From NCBI GenBank assembly GCA_018660305.1, contig JABJKO010000022.1, positions 3,546-67,545 on the forward strand: DNA of 64,000 bases. The letters are read 5' to 3'. Made by a program: the position numbers and the translations under genes. Each line of letters opens with the position of its first letter. Positions within the stretch are counted from its first letter, which is position 1. This document shows, in pieces, positions 1-9,008 of the stretch. The notes below the pieces were generated by a model. It was not told the origin of the DNA. It saw only the letters and a program-made list of their open reading frames with translations, and did no database searches. Source of the stretch: Rhodospirillaceae bacterium (GTDB taxonomy: Bacteria > Pseudomonadota > Alphaproteobacteria > MPNO01 > UBA2964).

Positions 1-40
1 GGGGAAGACCGGCGGCCTGGTCGTCCTTGTTTTCGGACAT
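1..40 (-). CDS. 5' end of an unidentified gene after the TAXI protein (partial)
   Basis: On the minus strand an ATG at 40-38 follows a GGGAGG ribosome binding site and opens a frame reading MSENKDDQAAGLP up to the window edge. It begins 55 bases after the TAXI binding-protein stop, so it is probably co-transcribed with it. TAXI binding proteins are commonly followed by a fused TRAP permease, but 13 residues cannot confirm that. Confidence 0.5.
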   Translation of the reverse strand, partial: MSENKDDQAAGLP

Positions 41-95
41 CGAAGCCTCCCTGTTTCAGAGACTGTTCTTGAGCCGCCGGTCTAACACTGGGGTC

Positions 96-1082
96 TTATT
101 TCAAGATCCCCGCTTCCTTGAACGCACGGACCGCACCGGGATGCAGGGGCGCGCCGACCTCGAGGGCGGACTTACCCTGTTTGCGCGCCAAGGCATATAT
201 CGGCTCGATGCTGGCATAGTGCCGGGCCTTTTTACTCATTTCCTTGTAGTGGGCGATCATGGTCTTGGCCACCACATAGGCGACCTGCGGATCGCTGTTG
301 CGCAGCACCATCCAGCCGATGCCCAGCCGGATGGTATTGATATCCTGGTTCAGCCCCTTGAAGGCGCCTTTGTTTACCATGATCTGACCATAGGCCGACG
401 TTGAGCCGGTGACCGTGTTGAGCTGTGATTGCGAGATCTTTACATGGCGCACATTGGCCAGCTCGGTCAGTTCCGTCAGCCCCTTGTTGGGCGGGCAGCA
501 TTGGAACTGAACATCCGCCTTGCCTTCACGCACGGCACGGCCTCCCGGGCCGAACGACAGATAGACCGGCCGGATATCCTTGAATGTTATACCGAGCGCG
601 CCAAGAATTTTACGCGAATGAGCTTCCATCCCGCTGCCCCGCGCGCCAACCGCCAGCCGTTTTCCTTTGATGTCGCTGATTTTCTTGATGGCGGAATCGG
701 CAAGCGTCACGAAGAACATGGGAATTACGCTCATGGGGGTTACCGTCGCGAGCTGAATTTTTTTCTTGAACGGTTTACCGCCGCTCTGCGCCACGGTCAC
801 CCACCTGGCATCCATGGCGCCAAGCTGGATCGTGCCCTTGCCCATCAGCCGGGCGGATTCGAAGGCGCCGCTGGAGGATTCCGAATTGGCGGATTTTACC
901 AGTCCGGATTTCTTCAGCGCTTCGGCCAGCACCGCACCCTGGGTAAAATAGGCGCCGCCCGGGCGGCCTGTCGCGATGCGAATCGAGGGTTTGCTCTGCG
1001 CCGCGGCTTCTACGGCAATGAGCGTTGCCACGGCAAAGGCCGCAGCCGCCGCCGATGCGGCGAACTTCTTGGTCGTCTTCAT
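96..1082 (-). CDS. TAXI family TRAP transporter solute-binding protein
   Basis: Periplasmic substrate receptor of a TRAP transporter, 328 aa. The start MKTTKKF at 1082 is chosen because AGGAGG lies just upstream; a longer frame to 1145 has no such site. Residues 1-29 are a signal peptide ending EAAAQS. The mature part opens with IRIATGRPGGAYFTQG, the N-terminal signature of the TAXI family (TRAP-associated extracytoplasmic immunogenic protein). It follows dctQ and dctM on the same strand with a 125-base gap, and a further gene begins after it. TAXI proteins usually work with a fused 4TM-12TM permease, so pairing with separate DctQ and DctM is unusual. The ligand cannot be read from the sequence. 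Confidence 0.88.
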   Translation of the reverse strand: MKTTKKFAASAAAAAFAVATLIAVEAAAQSKPSIRIATGRPGGAYFTQGAVLAEALKKSGLVKSANSESSSGAFESARLMGKGTIQLGAMDARWVTVAQSGGKPFKKKIQLATVTPMSVIPMFFVTLADSAIKKISDIKGKRLAVGARGSGMEAHSRKILGALGITFKDIRPVYLSFGPGGRAVREGKADVQFQCCPPNKGLTELTELANVRHVKISQSQLNTVTGSTSAYGQIMVNKGAFKGLNQDINTIRLGIGWMVLRNSDPQVAYVVAKTMIAHYKEMSKKARHYASIEPIYALARKQGKSALEVGAPLHPGAVRAFKEAGILK

Positions 1083-1207
1083 GGAGAACCTCCTCTGTTC
1101 CATATGTGCCTGTATATTCAGGCAAGCCGCCATTATTATGGGCAATGATCAGCCATCCGACAAAGTCTACGGGATACTACCGGGCCCTGCCAGAGGTGAT
1201 TTGGGGA

Positions 1208-2587
1208 TTAGCCAAATAGAACCTTAGGTAACCAGGTTGCCAATCCTGGCCAGTAGGCCACCACACAAAGACCGACTATTTGAATGACGACGAATGGAAT
1301 GATACCGCGGTAGATATCCATTGTGGTGACGCTCGCCGGCGCGACACCGCGCAAGTAAAACAGCGCAAAGCCGAAGGGCGGGGTCAGGAAGCTGGTCTGC
1401 AGATTGATGGCGATCATCACGCCGAACCAGACCGGGTGCAGATCCATGGCGAGCAAAATAGGCCCGACGATGGGGACGACGACAAATATAATTTCGATAA
1501 AATCTAGAAAGAACCCCATGACAAACATCAGCGCCATGATCACCAGCATGGCGCCAAAGGCGCCGCCCGGCATGTCCTTGAGAAGCCCGGCGACCAGATC
1601 GTCGCCGCCGAACTGGCGGAAGGTCAGCGAGAAAACCGACGCCCCGAGCAGAATGATAAACACCATGCAGCTGATCGCCAGGGTCGACCGCATGACGTCC
1701 CGCAATATGGCAAGATTGAACTCACGGTGCAGCGCGGCCAGCACCATGGCGCCCACCGCACCGACGGCGGCGGATTCGGTTGGGGTCGCCGCGCCCACCA
1801 GGATGGAGCCCAATACCAGCACGATCAGGGTCGCCGGCGGCAGAACCACCTTGAACACCCGAAGAGTCATGTCATCGGGCCGGCCTTCGGCTCCCACCAG
1901 CGCGGGACAGGAAGCCGGCGAGACGATCGCCTTGAAAAACACCCAGCCGGTGTAAAGCGCGACCAGAACGAGACCCGGAATAAACGCGCCGGCAAACAGA
2001 TCGATCACGGAAACCGGATCGGGGGCAAAATTACCCTTGGCAAGCTGCGCCTGTGTATTGGCGCCCTGCAGAATGTCGCCCAGCAACACCAGCACGATGG
2101 AGGGCGGGATCACCTGTCCCAGCGTGCCTGACGCGCAGATTATGCCGGTGGCAAGTTTGGGGTCGTATCCCGCCTTGAGCATGGCGGGCAGGCTGAGAAG
2201 ACCCATGGTCACGACAGTGGCGCCGACGATACCGGTGGATGCCGCCAGAACCGTGCCCACCGCAATCACCGATATGCCGAGCCCGCCGCGCATGCGGCCG
2301 AACAGCAGCCCCATGGTCTGAAGCAGCTGCTCGGCGATCCGCGACCGCTCCAGCATCACCCCCATAAACACGAACAACGGCACTGCGACGAGGACCTCGT
2401 TGGTCATCACCCCAATGATTCGCGACGGGATGGCGCCGAGATATTTCAGGGAAATCAGATCAAATGCCGCGCCTACGAAAGCGAACGACAGGGCCACGCC
2501 GGCCAGCGTGAAGGCCACCGGAAACCCAAGCAAAAGGACACCGCAGGTCACCGCAAACATCACAAGAGAAAGATATTCCAGGGCCAT
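1208..2587 (-). CDS. dctM: TRAP transporter large permease subunit (DctM family)
   Basis: Inner-membrane ion-coupled transport subunit of a TRAP system, 459 aa, the usual DctM length. It is hydrophobic throughout, with about a dozen predicted membrane segments, and carries the family patterns GTLGQVIPPS near residue 155 and NLQTSFLTPPFGFALFYLRG near residue 400. It starts 4 bases after the dctQ stop, so the two are translationally linked. A TAXI binding protein follows. Its sequence differs from the second DctM at 30361-31725, so the window holds two separate TRAP systems. Confidence 0.93.
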   Translation of the reverse strand: MALEYLSLVMFAVTCGVLLLGFPVAFTLAGVALSFAFVGAAFDLISLKYLGAIPSRIIGVMTNEVLVAVPLFVFMGVMLERSRIAEQLLQTMGLLFGRMRGGLGISVIAVGTVLAASTGIVGATVVTMGLLSLPAMLKAGYDPKLATGIICASGTLGQVIPPSIVLVLLGDILQGANTQAQLAKGNFAPDPVSVIDLFAGAFIPGLVLVALYTGWVFFKAIVSPASCPALVGAEGRPDDMTLRVFKVVLPPATLIVLVLGSILVGAATPTESAAVGAVGAMVLAALHREFNLAILRDVMRSTLAISCMVFIILLGASVFSLTFRQFGGDDLVAGLLKDMPGGAFGAMLVIMALMFVMGFFLDFIEIIFVVVPIVGPILLAMDLHPVWFGVMIAINLQTSFLTPPFGFALFYLRGVAPASVTTMDIYRGIIPFVVIQIVGLCVVAYWPGLATWLPKVLFG

Positions 2588-2591
2588 GTGT

Positions 2592-3137
2592 CTACAGCCC
2601 CTCTCGAGGTTGGCCGGGCGCCTCGGGCGGGTTCAGACCGGCTAAAATCAGCACGCTGCGGCCCGCCAGCGACAGACCCTGCAACGCCATCAGAATACAG
2701 AATCCCCAGATCACGCTCTTGAGCAGAAACAGGCCGGGCAGTCCGCCGGCTTCGCGGGATTCCTCCAGCCCGGCCCAACTCTTGATGACGTAGTCCAGGC
2801 TGTAGAACATTGAGACGCTGATCACGGGTAACAGCAGGACAACCACGCCAAACAGATCGACCCAGGCCTTATGGCGGTCGCTCGCCGGACGATAAAAAAT
2901 GTCGACCCGGACATGGCCGTTATGCAGGAGGGTGTAGCCTGCCCCCAGCATGAACACGATGCCGTGCAGCCAGACATAGGATTCCTGCATCCACACCCAG
3001 CCCAGCGAAAACACATAGCGCAGGACGACAACGGTAAAAGTAACCAGCACCATGGCCAGCGTCAGCCATGCTACGCTGCGGCCGACAGCATCGTTCAGCC
3101 TGTCAATCCTCCGGATGATCCCGGCAAGTGCGTTCAA
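2592..3137 (-). CDS. dctQ: TRAP transporter small permease subunit (DctQ family)
   Basis: Four-helix membrane subunit that pairs with DctM, 181 aa. The segment YVFSLGWVWMQESYVWLHGIVFMLGAGYTL matches the conserved DctQ core; its end is HNGHVRVDIFY, a strong family marker for these proteins. The reading starts at TTG (3137), preceded by AAGGGGCC. It is the first gene of a minus-strand operon with dctM and the TAXI protein. The operon promoter would lie between here and the palindrome pair that starts at 3198. Confidence 0.88.
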   Translation of the reverse strand: MNALAGIIRRIDRLNDAVGRSVAWLTLAMVLVTFTVVVLRYVFSLGWVWMQESYVWLHGIVFMLGAGYTLLHNGHVRVDIFYRPASDRHKAWVDLFGVVVLLLPVISVSMFYSLDYVIKSWAGLEESREAGGLPGLFLLKSVIWGFCILMALQGLSLAGRSVLILAGLNPPEAPGQPREGL

Positions 3138-3197
3138 TGAAGGCCCCTTGTTGTTTTTCCGCGCGAGGTCACCTTAGTCTTAACACCGCTTTCCTCT

Positions 3198-3342
3198 CCA
3201 CCCCAACCCTCCCCCTCACGGGGGGAGCGGGTTAGATCGAGGCGGTCGACATATATAGACTTGTTTCCACCAGTGCACTTGTCGTTCAAATCAACTCGAT
3301 TTAATCCCCTCCCCCCTTGAGGGGGAGGGTTAGGGTGGGGGG
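3198..3342. repeat. Inverted GC-rich palindrome pair R1/R2
   Basis: R1 at 3198-3232 is a diverged copy, with TCAC in the loop and GCGGG at the end. R2 at 3306-3342 is the near-consensus reverse complement. They enclose 73 bases with no gene. R2 runs into the 5' part of the DUF559 frame. Confidence 0.8.
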
Positions 3343-3349
3343 CCCGACG

Positions 3350-3685
3350 TTGGTTTCTGAAAACGCCCGCCAACTACGCAAGAATCCGACCGAGGCGGAG
3401 AAACGCCTCTGGTACCAATTGCGCGACAAACAACTTGCCGATCACCGGTTTCGCCGCCAGACACCCATTGGCCCCTACATCGTCGATTTCTTTTGCCCCG
3501 AAGCGAAACTGATTATCGAGCTCGATGGCGGTCAGCATGCGGAGAACGTAGACCACGATCAGAAAAGAACCGACTGGCTGGAAGCCCGTGGCTACCGGGT
3601 CATCCGTTTCTGGAACAACGAAGTGTTCGAGAATATGGAGGGCGTGCTGGCATCGATCGACATCGCACTTAAGAGCAGAGACTAG
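3350..3685 (+). CDS. DUF559 domain protein (Vsr/restriction-endonuclease-like fold)
   Basis: Small nuclease-like protein of about 111 aa. It has the DUF559 hallmarks in order: NARQLRKNPTEAEKRLWYQLR, then HRFRRQTPIGPYIVDFFC, then KLIIELDGGQH, then RTDWLEARGYRVIRFWNNEV. The acidic residues in VDFFC and IELDG sit where a restriction-endonuclease-like fold has its metal ligands. The frame is open from a TTG at 3317 inside repeat R2; the TTG at 3350 is used here because it leaves the repeat out, but neither start has a good ribosome site. It is plus strand between minus-strand neighbours and is flanked on both sides by the same palindromes. The biological role of DUF559 is not established. Confidence 0.8.
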   Translation: MVSENARQLRKNPTEAEKRLWYQLRDKQLADHRFRRQTPIGPYIVDFFCPEAKLIIELDGGQHAENVDHDQKRTDWLEARGYRVIRFWNNEVFENMEGVLASIDIALKSRD

Positions 3686-3709
3686 CTTATTTGCGTCTGT
3701 CGACGCATA

Positions 3710-3864
3710 CCCCCCACCCTAACCCTCCCCCTCAAGGGGGGAGGGAACTAGGTCTTATCTGGCAATACAAAATTCAGAATCGTTGTCTGCTGATGCACTC
3801 ATGGCGCAGACGAAATACACGATGTAATCCCCTCCCCCCTTGAGGGGGAGGGTTAGGGTGGGGG
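3710..3864. repeat. Inverted GC-rich palindrome pair R3/R4
   Basis: R3 at 3710-3745 and its reverse complement R4 at 3829-3864 enclose 83 bases without a gene. R3 starts 24 bases after the DUF559 stop. Both copies match the consensus closely, including the tail that reads CCACCCTAACCCT on one strand. Confidence 0.85.
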
Positions 3865-3890
3865 CGCGCCGTGGGACGCGAAATCCGGTG

Positions 3891-4331
3891 TCAGCGCTGG
3901 TACTTGATGAATTTTGTCACTGTCGCTATCCGGTCATACAGACGGCGGCCGATTTCATTGTCCTGTTCCGTCATCCAGTAGACGGTGGAGCACCCGGCCT
4001 TATCGGCGGCCGCGTACACCGCCTCGATGAGGGCCCGGCCGATACCGCTTCCCCTCACCTCGGGAGTCACGAAGAGATCCTGAAGATAGGTGACGTCTTC
4101 AACCCGCCAGCCGTGACGCTGAAAAAGGTAATGGACCAGACCGACCGGCGCGCCATCCATCTCCGCAATCAGTCCGCGAGGATCGTAATAGGACTCCCCG
4201 AGCAGCCGGTCCCACGTTGAGGCGTAGACCGCCTCGGGCACTGTCGTTTTGTAGAAGGTCAGATAGCCGGTCCAAAGGCGGCGCCACGAATCCGCATCCT
4301 GGCGATTCAGCGGCCTGATCGTGACCGGCAT
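3891..4331 (-). CDS. GNAT family N-acetyltransferase
   Basis: Acetyl-CoA-dependent acyltransferase of 146 aa, a normal single GNAT domain. The acetyl-CoA loop is VTPEVRGSGIGRALIEAV around residues 87-105, and the C-terminal WMTEQDNEIGRRLYDRIATVTKFIKYQR matches a common GNAT ending. It lies 12 bases after the parC stop on the same strand, so it may be read through from parC. The substrate is unknown. Confidence 0.88.
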   Translation of the reverse strand: MPVTIRPLNRQDADSWRRLWTGYLTFYKTTVPEAVYASTWDRLLGESYYDPRGLIAEMDGAPVGLVHYLFQRHGWRVEDVTYLQDLFVTPEVRGSGIGRALIEAVYAAADKAGCSTVYWMTEQDNEIGRRLYDRIATVTKFIKYQR

Positions 4332-4343
4332 GAAAGCGAAGCC

Positions 4344-6578
4344 TCAGCTAAACTGGTTGGATCGCGGGAAGCCCTTGGGAGCAAGACGACCGGCCTGGGA
4401 CCGTTTGCCGACCCAGGCGATGAGATCGGTTTCAGTGCGGGTGCGGTCGCCGCTCTTCCAGGTCAGCCCTTCCGTCATGGTGAAGGCCTTGATGTCGGAT
4501 AGCCCGCCATCCTTGTAGCTCTGCAGCTTAACGCCCCGGCCGCGGGTTAATTCGGGCAGCTCTTCCAGCGGAAACAGCACCAGCTTGTGGTTTTCGCCGA
4601 TCACGGCAACGGTATCGCCCTCGACCAGGGAACAGGCGCGCGCTTCGTTGTCGCCGGAAACATTGAGCACCAGCTTTCCGTTGCGGGTCTGGGCAACAAC
4701 CTCGTCTTCAGGAACGACGAAACCCCGCCCGTCGCTGGAGGCGACAATCAACTTGCGGCCGGAGACATGCTTGAACAGCCCGACCACGTCGTGATCGTTT
4801 TTCATATCGACCATGAGACGTACCGGCTCGCCATGGCCCCGCCCGCTGGGGAGCTTGTCGCAGCCCAGCGTGTAGAACCGGCCGTTGGTTGCCAGCATTA
4901 ACAGCTTGTCGGTGGTCTCGGCATGGATCACGAAGCGGCTGCGGTCGCCATCCTTGAACTTGAGAGAGTCGGTGTCTTCCACATGCCCCTTGGCGGCACG
5001 GATCCAGCCCTTGTGCGAACAGATGACGGTAATCGGCTCGCGTTCGATCATCACCGTCAAATCGACGATTGTCGCGCTGGGCGCGTCACCGATTTCCGTC
5101 CGCCGGGCGCCGATCTTTGTCTTGGCGCCGAACCTTTTACGAACATCAGCGATCTCGTCGGAGATCTGGCTCCAGCGCGCCTTCTCGTCGCGCAACAGTT
5201 TCTTGAGCGCCTTCTGCTCGGTCTCGAGGCCCTCGATCTCCTCACGGATGGCGATTTCTTCGAGCTTGCGCAACGAGCGCAGCCGCATATTGAGGATCGC
5301 CTCGGCCTGGATCTCACTGAGCTTCCAGCGCTTCATCATCGTGGTCTTGGGGTCGTCCTCCTCGCGGATGATGGCAATCACCTCGTCGAGCTTGAGGAAG
5401 ACGATCATATAGCCGGCCAGCACTTCGAGCCGGTGGGCGATTTTTTCCAGACGGTTGTTGGTGCGCCGCACCAGAACATCGTGGCGGTGATCGAGGAAAC
5501 ATTGCAGCGACTCGCGCAGATCCATCACCCGCGGCACGGTCTCGGAATCGAGGACGTTCAGATTGAGCCCGACCCGGGTTTCGAGATCCGTTGTCGCGAA
5601 CAGCGCCTCCATCATCATCTCGGGCTCGATGGAGCGATTGCGGGGCTCGAGGATCAAACGAATATCCTCGGCCGATTCATCGCGGATATCTTCGAGCATG
5701 GGCAGTTTGCGCGCCTGCATCAGCTCGGCGATTTTTTCCACCAGCCGGCTTTTCTGGATCTGATAGGGAATCTCGGTGACCACGATCTGCCATTGGCCGC
5801 GTGTCAGCTGTTCCACCTCCCAGCGCGCCCGCAGCCGGAAGCCGCCGCGGCCTGTCCGATAGGCGTCCCGGATATTCTCCGCTGTCTCCACCAGAACGCC
5901 GCCGGTGGGGAAATCCGGTCCCGGCATAAAGCTTAGCAGCTTGTCGATAGTCGCCTTGGGGAACTTGATCAAATGGGTCAGGGCCTGGCAGATCTCATCC
6001 AGATTGTGGGGCGGGATGGATGTGGCCATGCCCACCGCGATACCGGCCGACCCATTGGCGAGCAAATTCGGCACCGCCCCCGGCAGCAACGCGGGTTCGC
6101 TCTCGGTACCGTCATAGTTTTCGCGAAAATCGACCGCGTCTTCATCGAGGCCTTCGAGCATGGCCAGCGCATAGTCGGTCAGGCGCGCCTCGGTGTAGCG
6201 CATGGCGGCAGCGGAATCCCCGTCCACATTGCCGAAATTGCCCTGGCCTTCCACCAGCGGATAGCGCACCGCGAATTCCTGCGCCATCCGCACCATGGCG
6301 TCATAGACCGCCGTATCGCCGTGCGGATGGTATTTGCCGATGACGTCACCCACGACCCGGGCGCATTTCTTGAAGCCCTGATTAGGATCGAGCCGTAATT
6401 GCCGCATGGCGAACAGGAGCCGGCGGTGGACCGGTTTCAGCCCGTCCCTCACATCGGGCAGCGAACGCGAGGTGATGGTCGATAGCGCATAGGCGAGATA
6501 GCGCTCGCCGAGCGCATCCTCGAACGCAATATCCGTCGGTTTCTTCGGTGTTTCCGGCGTTGCCGTCGATTTAGCCAT
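4344..6578 (-). CDS. parC: DNA topoisomerase IV subunit A
   Basis: Cleavage subunit of topoisomerase IV, which unlinks daughter chromosomes; 744 aa, full length. The N-terminal winged helix carries [13 protein letters not shown] (residues 81-93), and the catalytic tyrosine is Tyr128 in [12 protein letters not shown] coiled-coil region and a C-terminal beta-pinwheel follow ([26 protein letters not shown] near the end). GyrA was excluded because the pinwheel lacks an obvious GyrA box and alphaproteobacterial ParC matches better throughout. The partner parE is not in the window. Confidence 0.95.
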   Translation of the reverse strand: MAKSTATPETPKKPTDIAFEDALGERYLAYALSTITSRSLPDVRDGLKPVHRRLLFAMRQLRLDPNQGFKKCARVVGDVIGKYHPHGDTAVYDAMVRMAQEFAVRYPLVEGQGNFGNVDGDSAAAMRYTEARLTDYALAMLEGLDEDAVDFRENYDGTESEPALLPGAVPNLLANGSAGIAVGMATSIPPHNLDEICQALTHLIKFPKATIDKLLSFMPGPDFPTGGVLVETAENIRDAYRTGRGGFRLRARWEVEQLTRGQWQIVVTEIPYQIQKSRLVEKIAELMQARKLPMLEDIRDESAEDIRLILEPRNRSIEPEMMMEALFATTDLETRVGLNLNVLDSETVPRVMDLRESLQCFLDHRHDVLVRRTNNRLEKIAHRLEVLAGYMIVFLKLDEVIAIIREEDDPKTTMMKRWKLSEIQAEAILNMRLRSLRKLEEIAIREEIEGLETEQKALKKLLRDEKARWSQISDEIADVRKRFGAKTKIGARRTEIGDAPSATIVDLTVMIEREPITVICSHKGWIRAAKGHVEDTDSLKFKDGDRSRFVIHAETTDKLLMLATNGRFYTLGCDKLPSGRGHGEPVRLMVDMKNDHDVVGLFKHVSGRKLIVASSDGRGFVVPEDEVVAQTRNGKLVLNVSGDNEARACSLVEGDTVAVIGENHKLVLFPLEELPELTRGRGVKLQSYKDGGLSDIKAFTMTEGLTWKSGDRTRTETDLIAWVGKRSQAGRLAPKGFPRSNQFS

Positions 6579-6643
6579 GGGGCGTTATATACAGCATGAG
6601 GGCGCGAATCACGCAGTATTGGGGGATAAATGCGACCAAAGGG

Positions 6644-7300
6644 TTACCAAATCTGCCGTTCTTTTTTTAGCCGCCGCAATTCGTTGCTGAAATCGTCCGT
6701 ATCCTCGTCGCGGACCCGGGCGGGAAAGAAGGTGCGGTAAAAGGTGAACAGGATGATGAAATAGCAGAAATATTCGATGATTTTCATGATACGGCGGGCA
6801 TATTCGGTGGATTCTTCGCTGATCGGGCCGGAATCGGGCTTTAGGAGGAAGGCAATCTTGGCCGGGAAGGTATTGGCCAGGTACTGCGCGCTTTTCACCA
6901 CCCGCCTCTCAAACGGCGCGTCACCGTATTTTTGCAACAAGCGCTGTGGGAACAGGGGGATCCAGCCCACCCCCGCCACCTCCCGCCAGGCCGGCGCGAT
7001 GACCGTCAACTCACCGAGCGCCTCCTTTGGCGATATGGCATAGACGATGCCGATGGGTGTCCGGGGTGCCTGACGCTCCCATGGGGCGAAACGCTGTGAC
7101 AAATCCACCTCGGGCAATTTCGACGCCACCACGAAGACCATCCAATGGCCGGTCGCTTCCTTGAAGGCTTCCGCCACTTCGCGGATTTCCGCCGAAGCGC
7201 TGTCCGACAAAAGTCCTTCCGGATCGACAAGCGGGCCTGCCGACGCGGCGCCCATTGCCAATATCAGCGTGAAGAGAACAAGGGAAAGATACTTGATCAT
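6644..7300 (-). CDS. TPM-domain membrane protein
   Basis: About 218 aa. A signal peptide (MIKYLSLVLFTLILAMGAASA) is followed by a periplasmic TPM domain: GPLVDPEGLLSDSASAEIRE, then GHWMVFVVAS, then PIGIVYAIS. A membrane segment (IMKIIEYFCYFIILFTFY) lies near residue 180, then a charged cytoplasmic tail. TPM-domain proteins include YgcG-type proteins and photosystem II repair phosphatases; in bacteria the function is mostly unassigned. A start five residues earlier (7315) is also possible. The gene stands alone between parC and the SDR gene. Confidence 0.75.
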   Translation of the reverse strand: MIKYLSLVLFTLILAMGAASAGPLVDPEGLLSDSASAEIREVAEAFKEATGHWMVFVVASKLPEVDLSQRFAPWERQAPRTPIGIVYAISPKEALGELTVIAPAWREVAGVGWIPLFPQRLLQKYGDAPFERRVVKSAQYLANTFPAKIAFLLKPDSGPISEESTEYARRIMKIIEYFCYFIILFTFYRTFFPARVRDEDTDDFSNELRRLKKERQIW

Positions 7301-7370
7301 GCCTGAAGGCAGCATGGCTCAGCTTCACCGTGGAGGCTATTCATTTTGGCGGGAAGGTCCGCCGCTATGG

Positions 7371-8144
7371 TCAAATTGTCACGTGCCAGGCGCCGTTCAC
7401 ATGCATGGTCTGACCGCTGATGAAGCGCGCGCCGGGGCCGCACAGAAACCGGACCAGGGCAGCCACTTCCTCGGGCTCGCCGGGACGGTTCATGGGGATC
7501 GGGCGGGTGGCATAGTGCGGCGGTATGGAGCCATCGCCCCGGTCCGTATTGATCAATGCCGGCACCACACAATTGACCGTAATTTTGTCGCCCGCCAGCT
7601 CAGGGGCCAGCGCCCCGGTCATGCCGCCGAGACCTGCCTTGGCCGCCGCCACATGGGCGCGCTCGGGAAAGCCGGCATGGCTGGCGACGCCGCCCATATT
7701 GACGATGCTGGCGGCGCCGCTTTTCCTTAAATGCGGCAACGCCGCCTTGGTGCACAGAAAGGCGGTATCCAGCGTGCCGGAAAGAACTGTCTTCCACAGA
7801 TCGAACGACATGTCCGACAACGGGCATTCGCCGCGCTGGGAAACATTATTGACCAGGAAATCGAGCCGGCCGAACTCGCTCACGGCGTGATCGACCATCG
7901 CCTGGGCAATATCGGGCACGCCGATGTCTCCCATGAACACGGTCGCGCGCCCGCCGGCGCTGTTTATGTCCGCCGCCACGGCGTCGGCTTCCGCCTTCGA
8001 CGTCCGGCCATTGATCAGGACTGCGGCGCCGCCCGCCGCGAGGTCACATGCAATGGCCCGGCCGATATTACGGGCACTGCCGGTCACAATGGCCGCCTTG
8101 CCGGCCAGCTCGTTACTTTGATCAGGAGATTTTACTGTCACCAT
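7371..8144 (-). CDS. SDR family oxidoreductase with atypical active site
   Basis: Short-chain dehydrogenase/reductase-like protein of about 257 aa. The Rossmann motif is VTGSARNIGRAIACDL and the NN motif is DFLVNNVSQRGE. At the catalytic tetrad the usual Tyr-x-x-x-Lys reads VAAAK, preceded by His (ERAHVAAAKAGLGGMTG), so the tyrosine is missing while the lysine remains. The start MVTVKSPDQ at 8144 is preferred over 8180. A classical ketoreductase activity is therefore doubtful; divergent SDRs with HVAAAK exist. The substrate is unknown. Confidence 0.85.
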   Translation of the reverse strand: MVTVKSPDQSNELAGKAAIVTGSARNIGRAIACDLAAGGAAVLINGRTSKAEADAVAADINSAGGRATVFMGDIGVPDIAQAMVDHAVSEFGRLDFLVNNVSQRGECPLSDMSFDLWKTVLSGTLDTAFLCTKAALPHLRKSGAASIVNMGGVASHAGFPERAHVAAAKAGLGGMTGALAPELAGDKITVNCVVPALINTDRGDGSIPPHYATRPIPMNRPGEPEEVAALVRFLCGPGARFISGQTMHVNGAWHVTI

Positions 8145-8195
8145 GGGGCAATCATAGGGTGTGAATGAACGGGCCGCCAAGGTCCGGCGCCCATG

Positions 8196-8933
8196 TTATT
8201 GCTCCCGGGCAGCAGCCCGGCCTAATGACTCCACCAGGCGCTGGCGCACGGCGGGGAGGCTTTTTCGGTCATCGGCGATGACATGGTTTTTGAGGAAATG
8301 GGCGGTCAGCGCGAGTCCGTCCACGATATCAGTGATGGAGGCGTCAGCAGCGCTATCGGTATTTAAAAATGCCGGCAGGATCAGCAGGCGGTCGCGATAG
8401 GGCGCGGCGGCGGCAGTGGACACCGCGCGGCCCGATTTGGGCGAGACATAGGCGAGATCTTCCGTCGACCCGGTGGCGGCGCATTCGGTCAGATCGAGAC
8501 CGAACCCCAGTTCCCCAAGTAGATCGAGTTCCCAGCGGACGTAGTGGGTTGCCCAATGGGGCGTATCGAGCCCGGCGATCAGTGCATCGAAAGTGCCATA
8601 AAGCTGCGGGACCGGTTCGCGCTCGGGCAGCGTGCTGTCGATCAGTGCCGTCGCCGCGCTCAGCGCCAGAAGCGGCAGCGGCTGGTCGAGAAAACCGGCG
8701 GCATGAGCGCGCATCATTTCGCACGTGTACGTCCCGAGATGGTCCGCAAGCCGCGCCCGCCACTGCGCCTTGAGCAAATTGCCCGCCTGATAAAGCCCTC
8801 GGCCCCTTGTTCCCGACCCGCCCCGCACCAGCCCGGCATGGCGCCCATGATCGCGGGTCAGCAGGCTCACGATCAGGGCGTTCTCGCCATGGCGGCGGGC
8901 CGCCAGAACGAAACCTTCATCATTCCAATCCAT
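8196..8933 (-). CDS. recO: DNA repair protein RecO
   Basis: RecFOR-pathway protein that anneals SSB-coated DNA and helps load RecA; 245 aa. The N-terminal OB fold begins MDWNDEGFVLAARRHGENALIVSLLTRDHGRHAGLV, with the conserved GLVRGG after it. The helical domain carries RWELDLLGELGFGLDLTECAATG. The frame is open upstream to 9935, but that part is antisense to phoD, so the start is placed at 8933. It belongs to the lepB-rnc-era-recO block, here separated from era by phoD and an RHH-like gene. Confidence 0.92.
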   Translation of the reverse strand: MDWNDEGFVLAARRHGENALIVSLLTRDHGRHAGLVRGGSGTRGRGLYQAGNLLKAQWRARLADHLGTYTCEMMRAHAAGFLDQPLPLLALSAATALIDSTLPEREPVPQLYGTFDALIAGLDTPHWATHYVRWELDLLGELGFGLDLTECAATGSTEDLAYVSPKSGRAVSTAAAAPYRDRLLILPAFLNTDSAADASITDIVDGLALTAHFLKNHVIADDRKSLPAVRQRLVESLGRAAAREQ

Positions 8934-9008
8934 ATAGGCTTTATAACCGATTGACCGGCGCCGTGAACGCGCGCAATTCTTAAGACCGGGAATGCTCGTA
9001 AGACAGAG

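Larger units (their letters stand above)
3198..3864. mobile_element. DUF559 cassette bounded by two inverted-palindrome pairs (REPIN-like)
   Basis: About 667 bases lying between two minus-strand genes, dctQ and the GNAT gene. It holds repeat R1 (3198-3232), inverted R2 (3306-3342), the DUF559 gene, R3 (3710-3745, same orientation as R1) and inverted R4 (3829-3864). Each copy has a core CCCTCCCCC-TCAA-GGGGGGAGGG hairpin with a CCCCACCCTAA tail on one side. Paired inverted palindromes around a small nuclease gene look like REPINs around a RAYT transposase. No target-site duplication was recognised, and mobility is inference. Confidence 0.5.

Noticed and set aside
3134..3373. Minus-strand frame reading PHPNPPPQGG-type peptide (also 35270-35509)
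   Set aside because: These frames are translations of the GC-rich palindromes; such peptides are a recurrent artefact of this repeat and show no protein-like composition.
3198..3864. CRISPR array or rho-independent terminators
   Set aside because: Copies alternate in orientation and spacers differ in length (73 and 83 bases, with a gene between), so not CRISPR. Most hairpins lack a following T-run.
6310..6340. ParC quinolone-region residues Thr89 and Asp93 (Ser and Glu in E. coli)
   Set aside because: Variation here is common among natural alphaproteobacterial ParC, so it is no evidence for acquired resistance.
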